DNA from: Thermoguttaceae bacterium
GTDB taxonomy: Bacteria; Planctomycetota; Planctomycetia; Pirellulales; Thermoguttaceae
Direction: 5' to 3'
Assembly (NCBI GenBank): GCA_017454585.1
Contig: JAFTCU010000258.1
Coordinates: 1-9,581 of the forward strand
DNA length: 9,581 nt
A program made the position numbers and the translations under genes. Under the pieces are notes generated by a model that searched no databases, was not told the origin of the DNA, and saw only the letters and a program-made list of their open reading frames with translations. This document shows positions 6,350-9,581 of this stretch, piece by piece (position 1 is the first letter of the stretch; every line of letters starts with the position of its first letter).

Positions 6350-6497
6350 TCGACGGGAAAAAAACAAAAAAACAAAAATTCTACAAAATTCACTTTGCAA
6401 CTGGAACAATAATTAAATCAAAAAAAACGAACCCGCCGATTATTTCGATTTTATGTAAAAAATCTCAAAAATTTTGAAAAAAAGCGGGGCCCACGGG

Positions 6498-6525
6498 TTG
6501 CATTTCCTGAAAGATTTTTTATATT
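6498..6525 (+). promoter_or_regulatory. Candidate promoter of the cyclophilin-like gene
   Basis: TTGCAT (6498-6503), a 16-base spacer and TATATT (6520-6525) precede the gene, with A-rich sequence upstream that could serve as an UP element. The leader would be about 40 bases. GAAAGG at 6562-6567, 6 bases before ATG 6574, is the ribosome-binding site. Confidence 0.5.
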
Positions 6526-6573
6526 AAAGATAAAGTATTTCCTTAGGATTTTTCTACCCGAGAAAGGTTTCCC

Positions 6574-7857
6574 ATGAAACGATTTTCCAGAATGTTTTTC
6601 GCGGCGGTTTTCGTGCTGGGCATTTCAGCTGTCAGTTTTGTTGCAGCTCAGACTGCGGAGAAAAAATCGGCGCCATCTCCGGCTGCGGGCGTGGAAGCCG
6701 GCATGAAACCTGCAATGGCGAAGTACCGCCAGGCTCAGGCCGACCTTAAGAGCGCACTACGTGAAGCGGCTGAACTCCAGCGCAAGTACCTCGGAATCAA
6801 AACGACCGAAGAGGAAAAAGAGGAAATCGGTGAAAAACTCGAAAAAATCTCCAAAGTCGTTTCGAAGATCCACCCCAAACTCTTCGATCTGGCCGAAAAG
6901 GCGTGGCTTGAGGAGCCGTCCCGCGAAGATGGTGAGTTCCTGAATTTCATCATTCAGGTCCTCGAAACGCGCATGACCGTCGGTGAGTACGAGCGCGCCA
7001 ACGCCATCATGCAGGGGCTCATCTCACTGAAAATTCCGGACATTCTGCCCGATTTGTACGATGCCGCGGGCGAAATCGCGTTTATGCTCAACGATTTTGA
7101 GCAGGCGGCGCGTTACCTCGAACTGGCGGAACAGAACAAAGTCCTCTCGGAACGCTGTGCCGGATTCAAAAAGGACCTTTCGTACTACCGCACCAGTTGG
7201 GCGAAAGAATCCGTTTTCCGTCAGCAGGACTCCGAAAAGAAGGATCTGCCCCGCGTGACGCTCGAAACGACCAAGGGGAAGATCGTCCTGGAGCTTTATG
7301 AGGATCAGACGCCGAACACAGTCGCGAACTTCGTGTACCTCGTCGAAAAAGGCTTCTACGACGGAATGTTCTTCGAGGAGGTCATTCCGGGGGTAGGCGC
7401 CTTCGCTGGACGGTCCCTCGAAAATCCCGACGGTGGCCCGGGCTGGTCGATCCGTGACGAGTTTGACGCGACGAACTCCCGAAACCACTACCGCGGGACT
7501 ATCAGCATGATGCGCGGAGAGCCGAATTCTGCCGGTTCCATCTTCTTCATCTCGTTCTCGCCGATCAAGGACCTCGACGGGAAGTACGTCGTGTTCGGCC
7601 GCGTCGTTGAAGGGATGGACGTCCTGACGAAGCTGCAAATCATGGACCCGGCCAATCCCGACCCGATGGCCGAGCCGGACCAGATCGAAAAGGCTTCTGC
7701 CGTAACCAAGCGGGACCACAAATACCGCCCGAAAGTCATCAAGAAAGTCGATCCGGAAGAAGAAAGAGCCAAAGCCGAGGCGGCAAAAGCCCAGGCCGAG
7801 AAAAAGGCAAGCAAGAATAAAAAGAATAAAAAACCCGCGGCCAGGACGGCGTATTAG
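6574..7857 (+). CDS. Secreted cyclophilin-fold protein with TPR-like region, active-site residues replaced
   Basis: The 427-residue product begins with a clear signal peptide (MKRFSRMFFAAVFVLGISAV, cleavage near residue 25), so it acts outside the cytoplasmic membrane. Residues 49-110 are helical and charged, probably coiled coil. Residues 125-195 look TPR-like (LYDAAGEIAFMLNDFEQAAR). A cyclophilin-type peptidyl-prolyl isomerase domain covers about 226-380 (VTLETTKGKIVLELYEDQTP, TVANFVYLVEKGFYDG, LDGKYVVFGRVVEGMDVL). A Lys/Ala/Glu-rich tail (393-427) ends the protein. The fold is unmistakable, but the catalytic set is altered. By alignment to human cyclophilin A, R55 is E269 (FEEVIPG replaces FHRVIPG), F60 is V274, M61 is G275, Q63 is F277, Q111 is I323, W121 is D333 and H126 is Y338; F113 is kept as F325. 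It may be a non-catalytic binding or chaperone domain. It appears monocistronic. Confidence 0.88.
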   Translation: MKRFSRMFFAAVFVLGISAVSFVAAQTAEKKSAPSPAAGVEAGMKPAMAKYRQAQADLKSALREAAELQRKYLGIKTTEEEKEEIGEKLEKISKVVSKIHPKLFDLAEKAWLEEPSREDGEFLNFIIQVLETRMTVGEYERANAIMQGLISLKIPDILPDLYDAAGEIAFMLNDFEQAARYLELAEQNKVLSERCAGFKKDLSYYRTSWAKESVFRQQDSEKKDLPRVTLETTKGKIVLELYEDQTPNTVANFVYLVEKGFYDGMFFEEVIPGVGAFAGRSLENPDGGPGWSIRDEFDATNSRNHYRGTISMMRGEPNSAGSIFFISFSPIKDLDGKYVVFGRVVEGMDVLTKLQIMDPANPDPMAEPDQIEKASAVTKRDHKYRPKVIKKVDPEEERAKAEAAKAQAEKKASKNKKNKKPAARTAY

Positions 7858-7865
7858 TCAATTTA

Positions 7866-7920
7866 CGGGGACGATGCTTCCAGCGTCGTTGTAAGCGGGG
7901 ACGATGCTTCCAGCGTCGTT
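7866..7920 (+). repeat. Direct pair of palindromic units
   Basis: Two identical 25-base units lie at 7866-7890 and 7896-7920, offset by 30 bases. Each starts CGGGGACGATGC and ends TTCCAGCGTCGTT. Inside each, ACGATGCT and AGCGTCGT flank TCC as an 8-base stem with one mismatch. Confidence 0.9.
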
Positions 7921-7925
7921 TTTAA

Positions 7926-8038
7926 AGGCACCCTCTTTGAGGGGGCTGGTGAGCGCAAGCGAGACTGGGGGAGTTTCGTGAAAGTTCCAATTAACTCCCC
8001 CCGTCCTTCGTGCCAACCTCCTCAAAGAGGAAGGCGTT
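7926..8038. repeat. Imperfect inverted repeat, arms about 45-50 bases
   Basis: The left arm (7926-7975) and right arm (7993-8038) are imperfect reverse complements. Exact blocks include CCTCTTTGAGG (7932-7942) with CCTCAAAGAGG (8020-8030), and GGGGGAGTT (7967-7975) with AACTCCCCC (7993-8001). The unpaired centre is 7976-7992. Between the exact blocks the arms diverge in length (GGTGAGCGCAAGCGAGACT against TCCTTCGTGCCAA), as expected for an old mobile-type repeat. Confidence 0.85.
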
Positions 8039-8042
8039 AAAA

Positions 8043-8108
8043 GATGACGCTGGAAGCGTCATCCCCGTAGATGTTGATTTTTGAGGCGACGCTGGAAACG
8101 TCATCCCC
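8043..8108 (-). repeat. Inverted pair of the same palindromic unit
   Basis: Reverse-orientation copies of the left units lie at 8043-8067 and 8085-8108. The first contains a perfect hairpin, ATGACGCT-GGA-AGCGTCAT (8044-8062). The second has one change (GACGCTGGAAACGTC). Both end in CATCCCC, the complement of the GGGGAYG edge of the left pair. Confidence 0.88.
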
Positions 8109-8189
8109 ACAAGATCACGCATTTTGTCCCTCCCGTATCCTTTTAACCCTTTTTATTGCCGGATCCTTTCCATTTTTCTACGGTGAGTC

Positions 8190-9554
8190 ATGCCCCTAGT
8201 CCCCCGAAAAGTCGCGATCATCGGCGCTGGCCTTTCCGGTCTTTCGGCCGCGATTCGTCTGAGCGAAATGGAAGATCCGCCCGAAATCCATCTTTTCGAG
8301 TCGTTGGCGCATCTCGGCGGCCGCGCGTCTTCGAACTGGTTCCCGGACGAAAAACTTCTGCTGGACTCTGCGCAGCACGTCACGATGAACTGCTGCACGG
8401 AAATGCTTCAATTCCTCCTGAAAACGGACCTTCTGCGCTTCTGGAAACTCCAGCCGGAAATGACGTTCTGTGTGCGCCAGACCGGGAAAAAGTCCGGCAA
8501 ACTCGCGTTTTACCCGCTGAGAAACTCTCGGGTCCTTCCGAAACCGTTTCATCTTCTGCCGTCGCTTTGGGGGCTGAAATTCCTCACGCCCGTGGAACGC
8601 TTTGAGCTGCTCGGCATTCTGCGCCAGATCCGGCACGGCTCGGCGCCCCCCGGGACTTCATTCCGGGAATGGCTCGAAGAACTTTTCTGCCCTCACCGCG
8701 TCGCGGAGCTTTATTTCGGCCCGGTCATTCTTTCGGCCTTCAGCGACCAGATGGAAAGCGTTTCGGCCCAGATCGCGCAGTCCGTTTTCCGTCAGATTTT
8801 CTGCGGCCCCCGCGACGCCTGGCAAATGTGGGTCCCCAAGGTCCCGCTGCGAGAGATTTTTGACTCGGCGCTGACGCCCACGCTCGAAAAACGCGGGATC
8901 CTGATCCACCGTCAGACTTCGGTCAAGCGGCTTTTCGCGGATCGGCTGGTTCTTTCCACGTCGGAAACGGACGCGCAGACGGAGTTTTCGTTCGACGCGG
9001 CGATTCTGGCGGTTCCGTGGCATCGGGCGGGGAAGATTCTGCCGGAGCTCGTGACGCAAAAGACGTTCACGCCGGACGTTTTCGAGCCGCGGACGATCGC
9101 GTCGGTACACTTTTTCGCGGATCGGGACCTTTTCCCCCAGGAAAATCTGGTCTTTCCCTCCGAAACGATCCAGTGGCTTTTCAAAGTCCCGTTCCTGCGG
9201 GAGGAGCACGGATTCCAGGCCCTTTTGAGCGACTCAGACCGCTGCGTCTCGACCAGTTCCGGGGCGATTGAGCAGATCGTTCACGCGGAGCTTCAAATGC
9301 TTTTCCCCGAGGCGACTTTCAACCGGTTCCGCGTCACCCGGGTCCCTGCGGCGGTTTTTTCGTGCAATGCGTGGATGGAGCACGCGCGGCCGACGGTCCT
9401 GACGCCTTTCCCGACGGTTTTTCTGGCTGGCGACTGGACCTCGACGGGCCTCCCCGCCACGATGGAAAGCGCGGTCCGAAGCGGCAGCAAAGCGGCGGAA
9501 GAAACCCGGTTTTTTCTCGAAAATTTACCTGAAAACGCGCCGAAAAGGGCTTGA
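8190..9554 (+). CDS. hpnE: Hydroxysqualene dehydroxylase (FAD-dependent squalene synthesis enzyme)
   Basis: This 454-residue flavoprotein of the amine-oxidase/phytoene-desaturase superfamily matches HpnE, which reduces hydroxysqualene to squalene with FAD, the last of the three HpnC-HpnD-HpnE steps that feed hopanoid and other triterpenoid synthesis. Evidence: the N-terminal dinucleotide-binding motif GAGLSG (12-17) with the ribose-binding glutamate E37, the LGGRA motif (42-46), the HpnE-like DSAQHVTMNCCTEML segment (from 59, QH at 62-63), and the C-terminal FAD motif LAGDWTSTGLPATMESAVRSG (412-432). The length is typical and there is no signal peptide; association with the inner membrane face is expected. 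ATG 8190 immediately precedes the Rossmann strand. The only ribosome-binding match is a close GGTGAG (8182-8187). No hpnC or hpnD lies next to it, so the pathway genes are dispersed or further away. Base composition looks more GC-rich than in the left half of the window. Confidence 0.88.
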   Translation: MPLVPRKVAIIGAGLSGLSAAIRLSEMEDPPEIHLFESLAHLGGRASSNWFPDEKLLLDSAQHVTMNCCTEMLQFLLKTDLLRFWKLQPEMTFCVRQTGKKSGKLAFYPLRNSRVLPKPFHLLPSLWGLKFLTPVERFELLGILRQIRHGSAPPGTSFREWLEELFCPHRVAELYFGPVILSAFSDQMESVSAQIAQSVFRQIFCGPRDAWQMWVPKVPLREIFDSALTPTLEKRGILIHRQTSVKRLFADRLVLSTSETDAQTEFSFDAAILAVPWHRAGKILPELVTQKTFTPDVFEPRTIASVHFFADRDLFPQENLVFPSETIQWLFKVPFLREEHGFQALLSDSDRCVSTSSGAIEQIVHAELQMLFPEATFNRFRVTRVPAAVFSCNAWMEHARPTVLTPFPTVFLAGDWTSTGLPATMESAVRSGSKAAEETRFFLENLPENAPKRA

Positions 9555-9578
9555 CAAAAAGAAAATTTCCTGTAAAAT
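9551..9578 (+). promoter_or_regulatory. Near-consensus promoter overlapping the hpnE stop, reading out of the window
   Basis: A perfect TTGACA (9551-9556) is separated by 16 bases from TAAAAT (9573-9578). The hpnE stop codon TGA (9552-9554) lies inside the -35 box. A strong promoter at the end of hpnE implies a separately transcribed plus-strand gene or RNA starting just beyond the window. Confidence 0.68.
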
Positions 9579-9581
9579 GAA

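Larger units (their letters stand above)
6299..6573. other. AT-rich divergent spacer with A-tracts
   Basis: The 275 bases between the sigma-70 gene and the cyclophilin-like gene include closely spaced A-tracts at about 6358-6380 and 6419-6427, which would favour DNA curvature, and a palindrome-like TCAAAAATTTTGA at 6465-6477. Candidate promoters for both genes lie at its two ends. No coding sequence is evident. Confidence 0.55.
7858..8189. repeat. Intergenic block of nested palindromic and inverted repeats
   Basis: The 332 bases between the cyclophilin-like gene and hpnE hold no gene. From 7867 to 8108 nearly all of the sequence is repeat: two direct palindromic units on the left, a large imperfect inverted repeat in the centre, and two units in opposite orientation on the right. 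The centre can fold as one extended hairpin from about 7897 to 8066. No transposase or ORF is present, so this is a REP/MITE-like non-coding element. A transcribed copy could act as an RNA hairpin or transcription barrier after the cyclophilin-like gene. Positions 8109-8189 are pyrimidine-rich, with no convincing promoter for hpnE. Confidence 0.75.

Noticed and set aside
6299..6409. N-terminal extension of the sigma-70 factor from ATG 6409
   Set aside because: The extra 37 residues are unrelated to sigma factors, and a perfect AAGGAGG precedes ATG 6298 instead.
7024..7719. Minus-strand 231-codon frame
   Set aside because: It is opposite the cyclophilin-like gene and has no recognisable motif, only Arg/Val/Asp-rich sequence typical of antisense shadows.
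7866..8108. Repeats as a CRISPR array or an insertion sequence
   Set aside because: There are only two direct copies, with a 5-base gap and no spacers, and no transposase or ORF lies between the inverted arms.

Overview
The window reads as ordinary chromosomal DNA from a Gram-negative-type bacterium, most plausibly a member of the Planctomycetota. This is an inference. It rests on an ECF sigma factor followed by a membrane-anchored YfbK-type von Willebrand factor A protein, a squalene/hopanoid-pathway oxidoreductase (HpnE), a short sigma-70 factor without region 1.1, a secreted TPR-plus-cyclophilin protein, and long AT-rich spacers between moderately GC-rich genes. No rRNA, tRNA, CRISPR array or transposase was seen, so the taxonomy is not proven.

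Layout. Positions 1-424 (minus) hold the N-terminus of an exported, probably surface, protein cut by the window edge. A 324-base divergent spacer with candidate promoters for both directions follows. Positions 749-2191 (plus) carry a two-gene unit: a tandem ACT-domain protein and a shortened phenylacetate-CoA-ligase-like protein that has lost its adenylation motifs. Positions 2411-5351 (plus) carry a second unit, an ECF sigma factor and an 804-residue transmembrane protein whose cytoplasmic N-terminus looks like an anti-sigma domain and whose outer part is a YfbK-type VWA module. A hairpin plus a bidirectional terminator separate it from a convergent sigma-70 gene (5456-6298, minus). After another AT-rich divergent spacer, 6574-7857 (plus) encodes a secreted cyclophilin-fold protein. 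A 332-base spacer is almost entirely made of nested palindromic and inverted repeats. The window closes with hpnE (8190-9554, plus) and a near-consensus promoter that overlaps its stop codon and points out of the window.

How the genes may work together. The ECF sigma and VWA protein are most simply a sigma/anti-sigma pair that passes an envelope signal through one membrane segment. The ACT and PaaK-like proteins form a pair often seen together in genomes, but here the enzyme half looks non-catalytic. HpnE would complete squalene synthesis for hopanoids or other triterpenoids, with its usual partners HpnC and HpnD not present in the window. The most noteworthy observations are the two apparent pseudo-enzymes (PaaK-like and cyclophilin), the anti-sigma/VWA fusion, and the repeat block, one piece of which also recurs as the ribosome-binding region of the PaaK-like gene. 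I found no clearly new multi-gene system.
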